Source: Mesorhizobium sp.
GTDB taxonomy: Bacteria > Pseudomonadota > Alphaproteobacteria > Rhizobiales > Rhizobiaceae
Direction: 5' to 3'
Assembly (NCBI GenBank): GCA_004020365.1
Contig: SAQR01000031.1
Span: 1-64,000 of the forward strand
DNA: 64,000 nt
In this document: in pieces, positions 47,209-55,510 of the stretch
How positions within the stretch are numbered: position 1 is the first letter of the stretch
Layout of the letters: each line of letters begins with the position of its first letter
Notes under the pieces: model-generated
Databases searched by the model: none
What the model was told of the DNA's origin: nothing
The model's input: the letters and a program-made list of their open reading frames with translations, nothing else
Translations under genes and position numbers: made by a program

Positions 47209-48095
47209 TGCAGAAGGCGATCGACGCGCATTTCCACATCTGGCGCCAACAGGACCAGCCCTGGCTGCGCGGGCCGATGGTGCCGCGCATTTTTGGTCGC
47301 TACGAGCCAATCCGCCGCGACTACCCGATCGAGGAATTCCTCGCCGACCAGCAGGGCTCCGGCGTCGAGAAGGCGGTCTATGTCCAGACCAACTGGGCCA
47401 AGCAGGATTTCGAGAAAGAAGTCGCCTTCCTGCAGACGACGGCTAACGAAACCGGTTGGCCGCATGCCATCGTCGGTTATGCCGACATGACGGTGGACGA
47501 TGTGCGCCATCAGATTGATCGGCTAGTAAAATACAAGCTGCTGCACGGCGTGCGCATGCAGCTCCACTGGCACGAAACGCCGGCCTTTCGCTTTGCCGCG
47601 TCCGCCGATCAGGTCGTCAACCCGAAGGTGCGGGCCAATGTGGCGCGGCTGAAGGACTATGGCCTGTCCTTCGACCTGCAGCTTTTCCCGGCCCAGATGA
47701 AGGACGGGCTGACGCTTGTCGGCGAAAATCCTGAAACCAATTTCATCCTCACCCATGCCGGCATGCTGATCGACATGTCGGAGGAAACCACGCAAGCCTG
47801 GAAGGCCGGCCTGCGCACGCTTTCAGCAGCACCAAACCTCTACGCCAAGCTGTCCGGCCTCGGCACCTTCGTCCACCGCAACGACCCGGCGCTGATCGCC
47901 TACATCGTCGACAACGCAATCGACATCCTCGGCAGCGACCGTCTGATGTTCGGCTCCAACTTCCCGATCGAAAAGCTGTGGACCAGCCACGCCGAACTGA
48001 TCAAGGCGCACCGGGAGGCAGTAGCCAGGCATGGTGCGGCGGCAGAGGCGGATATTTTCTGGAACACGGCGGAGAAGGTATATCGGCCGGTGTGA
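47205..48095 (+). CDS. Amidohydrolase/lactonase family protein (TIM barrel, COG3618-like)
   Basis: 296 residues. Metal ligand motif DAHFHIW (about 7-13), FILTHAGM and the terminal FGSNFPIEKL are typical of the family that includes L-fuconolactonase and 2-pyrone-4,6-dicarboxylate lactonase. ATG 47205 overlaps the VWA stop (ATGA). It is last in the molybdenum operon. A hydrolase downstream of an oxidising enzyme fits a two-step route: oxidation to a lactone or lactam-like product, then ring opening. The reaction is inference. Confidence 0.88.
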   Translation: MMQKAIDAHFHIWRQQDQPWLRGPMVPRIFGRYEPIRRDYPIEEFLADQQGSGVEKAVYVQTNWAKQDFEKEVAFLQTTANETGWPHAIVGYADMTVDDVRHQIDRLVKYKLLHGVRMQLHWHETPAFRFAASADQVVNPKVRANVARLKDYGLSFDLQLFPAQMKDGLTLVGENPETNFILTHAGMLIDMSEETTQAWKAGLRTLSAAPNLYAKLSGLGTFVHRNDPALIAYIVDNAIDILGSDRLMFGSNFPIEKLWTSHAELIKAHREAVARHGAAAEADIFWNTAEKVYRPV

Positions 48096-48106
48096 CGCGC
48101 TGATCG

Positions 48107-48135
48107 ACCTTCTCCCACAAACAAGGGGAGAAGGT
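48107..48135. terminator. Palindromic hairpin between convergent operons, terminator-like
   Basis: ACCTTCTCCC and GGGGAGAAGGT form a 10-bp stem around an 8-base loop. It is a lone unit related to the palindromic repeats elsewhere in the window. Placed between two convergent gene ends (48095 and 48174), it could act as a bidirectional terminator, although no T-run follows. Confidence 0.5.
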
Positions 48136-48173
48136 CACGCCCGATTTGTCGAGCAGGTCCTGGCCGGCGCGTT

Positions 48174-48974
48174 TCATCCGGCGTCGATCTTCTCCATGAA
48201 CGGACCGAGCTGGTCCGGGTCCATATGCACCACATGCCTGTCTTCGGGGTAGGCTCCGTTGTTCACGTCGGCGACATATTCGGAAAAAGCAGCGATGCGT
48301 TCGGCCTGCAGGCGGTCATATTCGGCAGCGAAATTGCGATAGACCTTGGAATGGCGCGGCATGTGGCCACGGTTCTGGCCAAGGATGTCGTCGGCGAACA
48401 GATATTGCGCGTCGCAGCCGGTGCCGGCTCCCATCGACAGCATGATCAGCGAGGTGCGTTCCGAAATCGCCTTGGCCACCTCGACCGGCACCACTTCGAT
48501 CTCGGCGCCGACAGCACCTGCCGCTTCGTATTGCTTGACTGCCTCGAAAATCTGCAAGGCGCTGTCGGCGGTCTTGCCGACAGCCTTGAAGCCGCCGGTC
48601 CAGGTGGCGCGCGACGGGATCAGGCCGACATGGCCGATCACCGGGATATTGTCATCGGCCAGCCGCTTGACAGTGGCAAAGCCGGCGCTGCAATAAACCG
48701 CGTCGGCGCTCGCCTTGTAGAGCCGGAACGCCCAGCGGACGAAATCGTCGGCTGTGCCGATCTCGTAGAAATTGTCGCCCGGCATGGTGAACAGGCTGGG
48801 TGCGGCATCGCGGTATTGCGGATTGAGCACCAGCTCCGGCGGCACCGAGACGATGTCGACCCCGGCTCGTTCAGCGGCCTCGGCCTCGTCCAGCGTCAGC
48901 ACCCGCAGCATGGTCAATTGCCGCTTGCCCTTCATGGCGCGCAGGTCTGCCACCGTCGGTCTTTTCCGGCTCAT
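48174..48974 (-). CDS. PanB-like 3-methyl-2-oxobutanoate hydroxymethyltransferase family protein
   Basis: 266 residues, TIM barrel of the PEP mutase/ketopantoate hydroxymethyltransferase superfamily. PVIGHVGLIPSRATWTGGFK, GAVGAEIEVVPVEVAKAIS and SMGAGTGCDAQYLFADDILG match PanB motif positions, but the sequence is divergent from housekeeping PanB. PanB moves a hydroxymethyl group from methylene-THF to a 2-oxoacid. It is the last gene of the 14-gene operon (37 bases after the Rieske gene). A role in C1 transfer or an aldol reaction in the pathway is likely. A pantothenate role would not fit the context. Confidence 0.85.
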   Translation of the reverse strand: MSRKRPTVADLRAMKGKRQLTMLRVLTLDEAEAAERAGVDIVSVPPELVLNPQYRDAAPSLFTMPGDNFYEIGTADDFVRWAFRLYKASADAVYCSAGFATVKRLADDNIPVIGHVGLIPSRATWTGGFKAVGKTADSALQIFEAVKQYEAAGAVGAEIEVVPVEVAKAISERTSLIMLSMGAGTGCDAQYLFADDILGQNRGHMPRHSKVYRNFAAEYDRLQAERIAAFSEYVADVNNGAYPEDRHVVHMDPDQLGPFMEKIDAG

Positions 48975-49011
48975 CGATTTGGTCCCCTTTGTTACGTGAA
49001 CGGAAGGCCGG

Positions 49012-49326
49012 TCAGGCGATCTGGATCATCACCTTGCCAGCTTCGACCTTCACCGGATAGGTCTGCAGATTGACGCAGACCGGCGCGCCCTTGGCCTGGC
49101 CGGTCTTGTAATTGAAGCGGCCATTGTGCTTGGGGCATTCAATGATGTCGTCCATGACAAGCCCATCGGCCAGATGCGCCTTTTCATGTGTGCAAAAGCC
49201 GTCGGTGGCGAAGAATTCGTCATCCGGCGAACGGTAGATTGCGAAGCTGCGGCCGCCATGATCGAAGCGGATGACATCCTCTTCGTCGACATCGTCCACG
49301 GCGCACGCCTCGACCCAATCGGCCAT
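49012..49326 (-). CDS. MocE-type Rieske [2Fe-2S] ferredoxin
   Basis: 104 residues, a complete Rieske ferredoxin. The ligands are Cys45-x-His47 (CTHEKAH) and Cys64-x2-His67 (CPKHNGRFN). It is next to the MocD-like oxygenase gene on the same strand, 43 bases away, the arrangement known for MocD/MocE in rhizopine degradation. It should supply electrons to that oxygenase. No ferredoxin reductase (MocF) gene is visible in the window. Confidence 0.93.
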   Translation of the reverse strand: MADWVEACAVDDVDEEDVIRFDHGGRSFAIYRSPDDEFFATDGFCTHEKAHLADGLVMDDIIECPKHNGRFNYKTGQAKGAPVCVNLQTYPVKVEAGKVMIQIA

Positions 49327-49369
49327 TTCTTTTTCTCCCCGAAATTTCGCCTTGCTGTGCTGCGCAGTG

Positions 49370-50458
49370 CTATTCAGCTGCTGCCGACATGTTCACTTCG
49401 TGGAACTCGCCACGATAGGGCCGTGCCGTCGGCGGCAGCGCGCGCTTGAGGAAATAGTCCTCGTATTTGAGCTGCCTGAGCAGGACCGGCCACACCTCGC
49501 GATAGGCATGCCACATCGACGGGTTCGGCTCCGGCAGATCGTGCTTGATCAATTCGTGCAGCCTGGGCAGCGCGTGATAGGGCACCATCGGGAACATGTG
49601 ATGCTCGACGTGGTAGTTCATGTTCCAGTAGATGAACCGGCTGATCGGGTTCATGTAGACGGTCCGGCTGTTGAGCCGATGATCGACCACATTGTCGGCC
49701 AGGCCGATGTGCTGCAGCAGGCCGGTCAGCACCATGTGCCAGGTGCCGTAGAGGCGCGGCCCACCGACGAGCACCAGCGGTATCCACGACTGCATGAAAA
49801 CCGCGAGCGCGATTGTGGCGATGTAGATGGCGACATGCCAGCGCGCGGCGATGACGGCCTTGTGCTGTTCCATCTCGGGCACGTAGCTTTTCTCGTCCGG
49901 CGTCAGCTTACCGAACGCCTGGCGTGCCAGTGCCGGAAGCGAGTAGCGAAAGTCGAGGATACCGGTGAAGGCGAGTGCGGTGCGCAGCAGATCCGGCGGG
50001 CGCATCACGGCAATCTCGGCGTCGCGCCCGACAATGATCGTGTCGGTGTGGTGCCTGGCATGGCTCCAACGCCAGGTCACCGGGTTGCGCATCAGCATGA
50101 AGCTGGCGATCTGGTAGACGACATCGTTCATCCAACGCGTGCGGAAAGCCGTGCCGTGGCCGCATTCGTGCCAGCGCGAATCGCTGGCCGAGGCATAGAG
50201 CACGCCATAGGCGAAGAAGAACGGCACGCACCACCAGGTGCCCCAGAAGTAAACGCCGCCAGCAGCGGAGACCAGGATGGCGCCCAGCCAGATGGCTGTG
50301 TCGCGGATTGCCGGACTGTCGGAGCGTTGCATCAGCTCCTTCATCGTCCTGCGAGGCACATCGGTGTGGTACCATTCGGCCGACGCCAGTCCCGTCTCGA
50401 TCGCCCTGCGCGTGCTTTCGCCAACCAGGCTGTAGTCGCGCTTTATTGTGCCAGCCAT
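49370..50458 (-). CDS. MocD-like membrane di-iron oxygenase (fatty-acid desaturase fold)
   Basis: 362 residues, four or more membrane helices and three His boxes: H97-E-C-G-H101, H133-A-R-H-H137 and a later HVEHH. These eight histidines bind the di-iron site in the desaturase/hydroxylase family. MocD homologues were proposed to demethylate rhizopine (3-O-methyl-scyllo-inosamine) as the oxygenase partner of a Rieske ferredoxin. ATG 50458 is preceded by GGAGA. It is likely to hydroxylate or demethylate a small substrate at the membrane. Confidence 0.88.
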   Translation of the reverse strand: MAGTIKRDYSLVGESTRRAIETGLASAEWYHTDVPRRTMKELMQRSDSPAIRDTAIWLGAILVSAAGGVYFWGTWWCVPFFFAYGVLYASASDSRWHECGHGTAFRTRWMNDVVYQIASFMLMRNPVTWRWSHARHHTDTIIVGRDAEIAVMRPPDLLRTALAFTGILDFRYSLPALARQAFGKLTPDEKSYVPEMEQHKAVIAARWHVAIYIATIALAVFMQSWIPLVLVGGPRLYGTWHMVLTGLLQHIGLADNVVDHRLNSRTVYMNPISRFIYWNMNYHVEHHMFPMVPYHALPRLHELIKHDLPEPNPSMWHAYREVWPVLLRQLKYEDYFLKRALPPTARPYRGEFHEVNMSAAAE

Positions 50459-50549
50459 TGTGATCTCCAATTCTTGGTGGGCAGCGAGCCCTCCCCGCTC
50501 CAACCGGAGCCACCCTCCCAACTGGTGCTTCGCATCGCCTTCGCCATTG

Positions 50550-51731
50550 TCACGACCTGCCTCCGAGAACAGGAAAATGACCCGATGGCCGCGGATAATC
50601 CTCCCGCGGCTGCCTGGCAATCGCTGCGATCCGGCTCTCGGCCCCGGCGATCTCGCCGGCGCCGACGAGAACCCGAAACACCGCTTCGTACGAACGGCTT
50701 TCGCCGTGCTCCAGCCAGATCATCTCGCCGCGTTCGCGCGCTGCCAGATTGCCGAGCACATGATGCGTCGACGGCTCGATGCCGAGCGCATAGTGCCCAG
50801 CCTGGAAATTCTGCCATTGGTAGGCGCAAGGCAACTGGTGCTTGCGGGTGACGACTTCGAGACCGAGGCCAAGACGATCGTTGACCACCGCCACCGGCAC
50901 CTCGCCGTTGGCGTCGGCGCCGAGCTCGTGCTGCCAGACCTGTTCCTGAAAACCCGGTTTCGGCGCCGGCGCCGTGCGGTAGCCGACCTTCTGCGCCTCA
51001 TAGCGCTCGCCGGCATGGCCCGCCCAGACGACGTCGCGGATCGGTGCCAGATAGCGCGAGCCCTCGTCGAGCACCGGATGGCTGACATTGATGTGATAAA
51101 AGTACATATGCGGCGTGCGGCTGAAGCCGTGATTGACGACGCGGTCCGAAAGCCGGATCTCGGTGCCGCCGACATCGGCCTCGATCCGCCGCAGCAGATG
51201 CAGATCCTCGCCGAACACCGTCGACTGCTGGACGACGCCTTCGGCCCACAGCACGCAGCGGTCGCCGTCCCATGTCTCGCCATAGCCGCTCAATCGCGCC
51301 GGTATGGTGCTGACGCGGCCATGCAGCGAATGGCGCACCGTCTTCTTTGGCGGATAATTGTAGCTGTCGGCGGGCACCTCGTTCATGAACAATATATGGT
51401 CAAGGCCGCAGGTCAGTAGCAGGCCGGAAAACGACCGCGCCCAGGCCAGCCCCTCCTCGCCTTCGTACTCGTGCAGGCCGGGATGGCGAAAGCCGCTCGG
51501 CGAATGCCAGCCGATCGCCTGGCCCCTAAAATCGCAATCGGCGATGTCGAGCGCCCGGTCGACCAGCGCGGTGAAGCGCAGGCCGGAGCCGGTGCGGAAT
51601 TCGAGCATGCGGATGCCGCGCTCCACGCCATCGCCAAGCGTCATCAACCGCACGCCGGCGAATTGCGACAGCATGCCGGAGCGTTCCGAAATCTGCCGGC
51701 GCGAAAGCGTCTTGCCGTAAAGTTCTACCAT
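50550..51731 (-). CDS. DUF4432 family protein (aldose 1-epimerase-like, galactose mutarotase fold)
   Basis: 393 residues. Beta-rich with the DUF4432 signatures GLHEYEGEEGLAWARSFSGL, MYFYHINVSHPV and WQNFQAGHYALGIEPS. Related enzymes include sugar epimerases and a galactose mutarotase fold. It is coded between the CUT2 ATPase gene (16 bases) and the MocD-like gene (91 bases). The likely role is to interconvert anomers or epimers of the imported sugar. Confidence 0.85.
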   Translation of the reverse strand: MVELYGKTLSRRQISERSGMLSQFAGVRLMTLGDGVERGIRMLEFRTGSGLRFTALVDRALDIADCDFRGQAIGWHSPSGFRHPGLHEYEGEEGLAWARSFSGLLLTCGLDHILFMNEVPADSYNYPPKKTVRHSLHGRVSTIPARLSGYGETWDGDRCVLWAEGVVQQSTVFGEDLHLLRRIEADVGGTEIRLSDRVVNHGFSRTPHMYFYHINVSHPVLDEGSRYLAPIRDVVWAGHAGERYEAQKVGYRTAPAPKPGFQEQVWQHELGADANGEVPVAVVNDRLGLGLEVVTRKHQLPCAYQWQNFQAGHYALGIEPSTHHVLGNLAARERGEMIWLEHGESRSYEAVFRVLVGAGEIAGAESRIAAIARQPREDYPRPSGHFPVLGGRS

Positions 51732-51747
51732 GTGACGGCCAGTTCCT

Positions 51748-52524
51748 TCACTTCGCCCTCGTCTCCTTGAGCAGGGCCGACATGTCGGCGCCGGTGATGA
51801 TGCTCTCCACCGTCAGCAGGTCGGTATCGGCGACCGTCTGCTCGGCGACGATCTCGCCGCGGCGCATGACGATGATGCGGTCGGCGACCTGGAAGACGTG
51901 GTGGATGTTGTGCGTGATCAAAAGCACCGAATGGCCGGCGGAGCGCACCTCCTTGACGAAGCGCAGCACGCCATGCGTTTCCTCGACGCCGAGATTGTTG
52001 GTCGGCTCGTCGAGGATGATGACCTTGGCGGCGAACTGCATGGCCCGCGAAATGGCGATCGACTGGCGCTCACCGCCCGACAGCGTGCTGACCAGCGCAT
52101 CGGCGTCGAGCTTTTTCGAGATGCCGACGCGCTTCAAAAGCGCCGCGGCGGCATCTCGAAGCTTGGCGAGGTCGAGCGGCGCGAACACGCCAAGCCATTT
52201 AAGATTGACCGGCTCACGGCCGAGAAAGAGATTGCGCGCGATGCTCAGGTCCGGCGCCAGCGAGGTATCCTGGTGGATGGTCTCGATGCCGAGATCCATC
52301 GCGTCGCGCGTCGAGCGGATCGAGACCTTCTGGCCGCGCACATAGATGTCGCCGCGGTCGACAGAGAAAACCCCCGAGATCGCTTTGATCAACGTGGATT
52401 TGCCGGCGCCGTTGTCGCCCAACAAGGCCACCACCTCGCCCTCGTTGAGTGCGAACGACGCGTTCTTCAGGGCACGGACGCTGCCGAAGGACTTTTGTAG
52501 ATTCTGCAGCCGAAGCACTTCCAT
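51748..52524 (-). CDS. Single-domain sugar ABC transporter ATP-binding protein (CUT2)
   Basis: 258 residues, one ABC domain with intact Walker A (GDNGAGKST, about 36-44), signature (LSGGERQSI), Walker B (VIILDEPTNNLG) and H-loop (ITHNIHHV). It should work as a homodimer. It lies 2 bases after the permease stop, and the DUF4432 gene starts 16 bases downstream. Together with the two genes upstream it forms a complete FrcBCA-type importer. Confidence 0.93.
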   Translation of the reverse strand: MEVLRLQNLQKSFGSVRALKNASFALNEGEVVALLGDNGAGKSTLIKAISGVFSVDRGDIYVRGQKVSIRSTRDAMDLGIETIHQDTSLAPDLSIARNLFLGREPVNLKWLGVFAPLDLAKLRDAAAALLKRVGISKKLDADALVSTLSGGERQSIAISRAMQFAAKVIILDEPTNNLGVEETHGVLRFVKEVRSAGHSVLLITHNIHHVFQVADRIIVMRRGEIVAEQTVADTDLLTVESIITGADMSALLKETRAK

Positions 52525-52526
52525 GG

Positions 52527-53546
52527 TCAGCTCCTGGCGGCGTTCTTCTGCAGCAAAGCGTGCAGGATGAGCATGGCGAGGATGATGACGCCGACGAAGA
52601 TGTTGTAGGCGAGGCCGGGTACGCCGATCAGCACGATGCCGTTGCGAATGCTGCGCAGCATCAGCGCACCGACGATGGTGCCCAGGATGGTGCCGCGCCC
52701 GCCGGTCAGCGCAGTGCCGCCGACCACCACCATGGCGATCACTTCGAGCTCATAGCCGGTGCCGGCCACCGGCGAGGCGGCCGAGATGCGGAAGGCGCTG
52801 ATCATGCCGGCCAAGCCCGCCAGCACCGAGGTCAGAATGAACAGCCAGATCTTGACCGCATCGGCCGGCACGCCGCGTGCCACCGCAGCGTTGCGGTTCG
52901 AACCGATGGCGCTGATCCAGTTGCCGAGCTTGGCGTAGTGCAGCACATAGATCGCCAGCAGCGACAGGCTGATGAACCACCACAGCGAGGTATAGAAACG
53001 GAACGTTCCGATATTGAAGCTGCCGGCCAGCAGTGTCACGAAAAAGCCAGGCTGGTCCCAGGATTTCAGCGGAAAGCCTTGCGTGATGTAGAGCGCAGCA
53101 CCTCGCACGACGAGCAGCATCGACAGCGTCACCAGGAAGGAGGAGATGCCGATCTTGGTGACGATCAGCCCGTTGACCGCACCGATCGCTATGCACAGCA
53201 GCAGGCCGGCAAGCAGCGCGATGCCGATATCAAACCCGCCGTTCTGCACCAGCAGCATGACGACGACCGGCGCAAGGCCGAACACGGCGCCGACCGAAAG
53301 GTCGAACTCGCCCGCCGTGAGAAGCAGCGTCATGCCGAGCGCGATGATGCCGAGTTCGGGCAGGAACGCCATCATGTTGGAGATGTTGAGCGGCGACAGG
53401 AAGTTCGCATCGGCGATCCCGAATACCGCCAGCAGGACAATCAGGATGACGAGCGAGGAGAATTGCGGCGAGCGGATCAGGCTCGACCTGCGTTTGGAGC
53501 GCGGCATTTCCTGTTCTGCGGCGATAGTCATGACTGCTTGCACCAT
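52527..53546 (-). CDS. Sugar ABC transporter permease (CUT2, RbsC family)
   Basis: 339 residues, polytopic. AGEFDLSVGAVFG and VVGGTALTGGRGTILGTIVGA are the family hallmarks. It overlaps no gene but is tightly spaced (2 and 46 bases). Second transporter of the 14-gene operon. Confidence 0.92.
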   Translation of the reverse strand: MVQAVMTIAAEQEMPRSKRRSSLIRSPQFSSLVILIVLLAVFGIADANFLSPLNISNMMAFLPELGIIALGMTLLLTAGEFDLSVGAVFGLAPVVVMLLVQNGGFDIGIALLAGLLLCIAIGAVNGLIVTKIGISSFLVTLSMLLVVRGAALYITQGFPLKSWDQPGFFVTLLAGSFNIGTFRFYTSLWWFISLSLLAIYVLHYAKLGNWISAIGSNRNAAVARGVPADAVKIWLFILTSVLAGLAGMISAFRISAASPVAGTGYELEVIAMVVVGGTALTGGRGTILGTIVGALMLRSIRNGIVLIGVPGLAYNIFVGVIILAMLILHALLQKNAARS

Positions 53547-53592
53547 ATCTCGGGGTGACGCCCGCCGCCTGCGCAGCGGGCGTCAGTTTCAA

Positions 53593-54534
53593 TCACTTGT
53601 CGTAGAGTTTCAGGATCGGTTCGACGCTCGATGCGTCGTAGAGGCTGAAAGTGTGGATATCGTAGCCGATCGGTTCACCCGCGGCGGCAAGCCCGAGCAG
53701 CGCAACCGGCATGAAGCCCTGCGCCGACGGGAACTGCCAGGCAGCCGCGTTGACGAACCCGGCCTTGACGGATTCGGCGGTTTCCCTGGAATTGCCCCAG
53801 CCGACGACCGGGATCTTGCCGCCCGGCACGCCGGCGCCGTCGAACACCCGCTTGACGCTGGCCGCCACGGAATCGCCGAGCGCGATGATTGCCGGCGGAT
53901 TGTTGGCGACCATGTAGTCGGTCATCTTGGCGATGATGCCGGCCGGATCGGTACCGCAATCGACCACGTCGTACTTGATGCCGAGCGGATCGAAGACGCT
54001 GGCGATGCCTTCGGTCTCGAGCTGCTGATAGCTGGCGCCCGGCACCTCGACCGGCAGGAACACCTTGTCGCCCTGCTTCACCATCTTGTGGTCGACCAGA
54101 TATTTCGCCCAGATGACGCCGGCTTGCCTGAGGTCGGCGCCGACATAGGCCTGCCGGCCGGTCGCCGGATCGTCGGTGTTGAAGAACACGATCGGGATGC
54201 CAGCCGCCTTGGCTGCCTTGACCTCCTCGGTCCATAGACCGGGCTGCGCCGAGGTGGTGGCGATGCCGTCCGGCTTGGCGGCAAGTGCGGAGTTGAAGGC
54301 CTCCTTCTGCGCCGCCATGTCGCCGCCGCTGAACGAGATCTTGCAGGTCACCTTGAGCTGGTCGCAGGCCTTGGTCGCGCCGGCATTCCAGTCGATCCAG
54401 AAGGCGTCCGACGGCCCGCCATGCGACAGCAGGTAGAAAAGCTTCTGAGCATCCTGCGCCAGCGCCGGTGCAGCCAGTGCAACACCGGCGAACACGGTCG
54501 CCGCAGCCGCGATTTTCGATACGAATTTCAACAT
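53593..54534 (-). CDS. Sugar ABC transporter substrate-binding protein (MocB-like position)
   Basis: 313 residues. Signal peptide ending APALAQ, then a type I periplasmic fold: FYLLSHGGPSDAFWIDWNAG, GIPIVFFNTDDPATGRQAYVG, NNPPAIIALGDSVAASVKRV. ATG 54534 has GGGAAGAAG upstream. It is placed between the isomerase and permease genes, in the same operon as MocA-, MocD- and MocE-type genes. In rhizopine clusters the MocB protein is also a type I sugar-binding protein. Ligand unknown; a methylated sugar or cyclitol is possible. Confidence 0.92.
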   Translation of the reverse strand: MLKFVSKIAAAATVFAGVALAAPALAQDAQKLFYLLSHGGPSDAFWIDWNAGATKACDQLKVTCKISFSGGDMAAQKEAFNSALAAKPDGIATTSAQPGLWTEEVKAAKAAGIPIVFFNTDDPATGRQAYVGADLRQAGVIWAKYLVDHKMVKQGDKVFLPVEVPGASYQQLETEGIASVFDPLGIKYDVVDCGTDPAGIIAKMTDYMVANNPPAIIALGDSVAASVKRVFDGAGVPGGKIPVVGWGNSRETAESVKAGFVNAAAWQFPSAQGFMPVALLGLAAAGEPIGYDIHTFSLYDASSVEPILKLYDK

Positions 54535-54569
54535 TCTCTTCTTCCCTTTTTCGTGGTCGAACCGTACCG

Positions 54570-55484
54570 TCACAGTCCGTTGGCGCGGAATTTCTCATCG
54601 AGGAATTTCTTGGCGCGCGGCACGTCGTCTTCCGAGAGATGCTCGATAATGACCGGGATGTTCGGGTGCTTTTCGGCAAGCCGCTTGAGATAGAGGTCGT
54701 AGTTGAGCGAACCGAGGCCGGGCGCCGGCAGCTCGATTTCGCCGACACCACGGAAAGTGTGGCTCTCCAGCGCGTCCTCGTCGCCGATATCGGCGTGCTT
54801 CTCCGACTTGTCGCCGCCTGAGCGCTTGACGTCCTTGGCGTGGGCTATCTTGATCTTGTCGGTCAGCGTGTCGAATACCTGGTTCAGGATCTGGTCCATC
54901 CTGTCGATGTTATGGGTCTCGAAATAGTTGGTCGGATCCATCAACAGCCCGAGGCCGGGATGATCGACCTGCGCGAACATCTTCACCGTCTCCTCGACCG
55001 AGCCGACGACATTGTTGACATAGGTTTCGAGCAGGAACACCGCGCCGTGGTCATAGGCGGTCTGGGCAAGGTCTGATATGACCTTGCCGCATTCCTCAAA
55101 ACCTTCCTCGGTCTTGTTCCTGGGATGATGCACCCAGTCGGATTCGGTGTTGTAGGTGCCGGTTTCCGAGATCACGTAAGGCGAGCCGAATTCGCGCGCA
55201 TTGCGGATGATCTCCTTGAGATAGCCGACGCGCCTCTCGCGCTCGCCCATGTCCGGATGGATGATGTTGGTGTAGCCCGACACGCAGCACACCGGCAGGT
55301 TGTGGTCGCGGAAGGTGTCGCGAACCGTCCTGGCCTTTTCCTTGGTGATCTGCCCGGCCGACAGGTCGATATCCCTGAAATGCAGGTCGAGCTGCACCGT
55401 GTTGAAATCGAGCGCGCGGATCTTCTGCGCGGTTTCCTTGAGGCCGTACGGGAAATAGCCCGTGAAGATACCTGCCTGCATCAT
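54570..55484 (-). CDS. Sugar phosphate isomerase/epimerase (xylose isomerase-like TIM barrel, MocC/IolE-type)
   Basis: 304 residues. AP endonuclease-2-like TIM barrel with VFLLETYVNNVVGSVEETV and LGLLMDPTNYFETHN, whose Glu and Asp supply metal ligands, and KIAHAKDVKRSG. The N-terminus is MMQAGIFTGYFPYG. ATG 55484 is preceded by GGGAGGA. Related proteins include IolE (inosose dehydratase) and MocC. It fits isomerisation or dehydration of a keto-sugar or inosose in the pathway. Confidence 0.88.
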   Translation of the reverse strand: MMQAGIFTGYFPYGLKETAQKIRALDFNTVQLDLHFRDIDLSAGQITKEKARTVRDTFRDHNLPVCCVSGYTNIIHPDMGERERRVGYLKEIIRNAREFGSPYVISETGTYNTESDWVHHPRNKTEEGFEECGKVISDLAQTAYDHGAVFLLETYVNNVVGSVEETVKMFAQVDHPGLGLLMDPTNYFETHNIDRMDQILNQVFDTLTDKIKIAHAKDVKRSGGDKSEKHADIGDEDALESHTFRGVGEIELPAPGLGSLNYDLYLKRLAEKHPNIPVIIEHLSEDDVPRAKKFLDEKFRANGL

Positions 55485-55510
55485 GATATGAGATCCTCCC
55501 TGTAAGCGAT

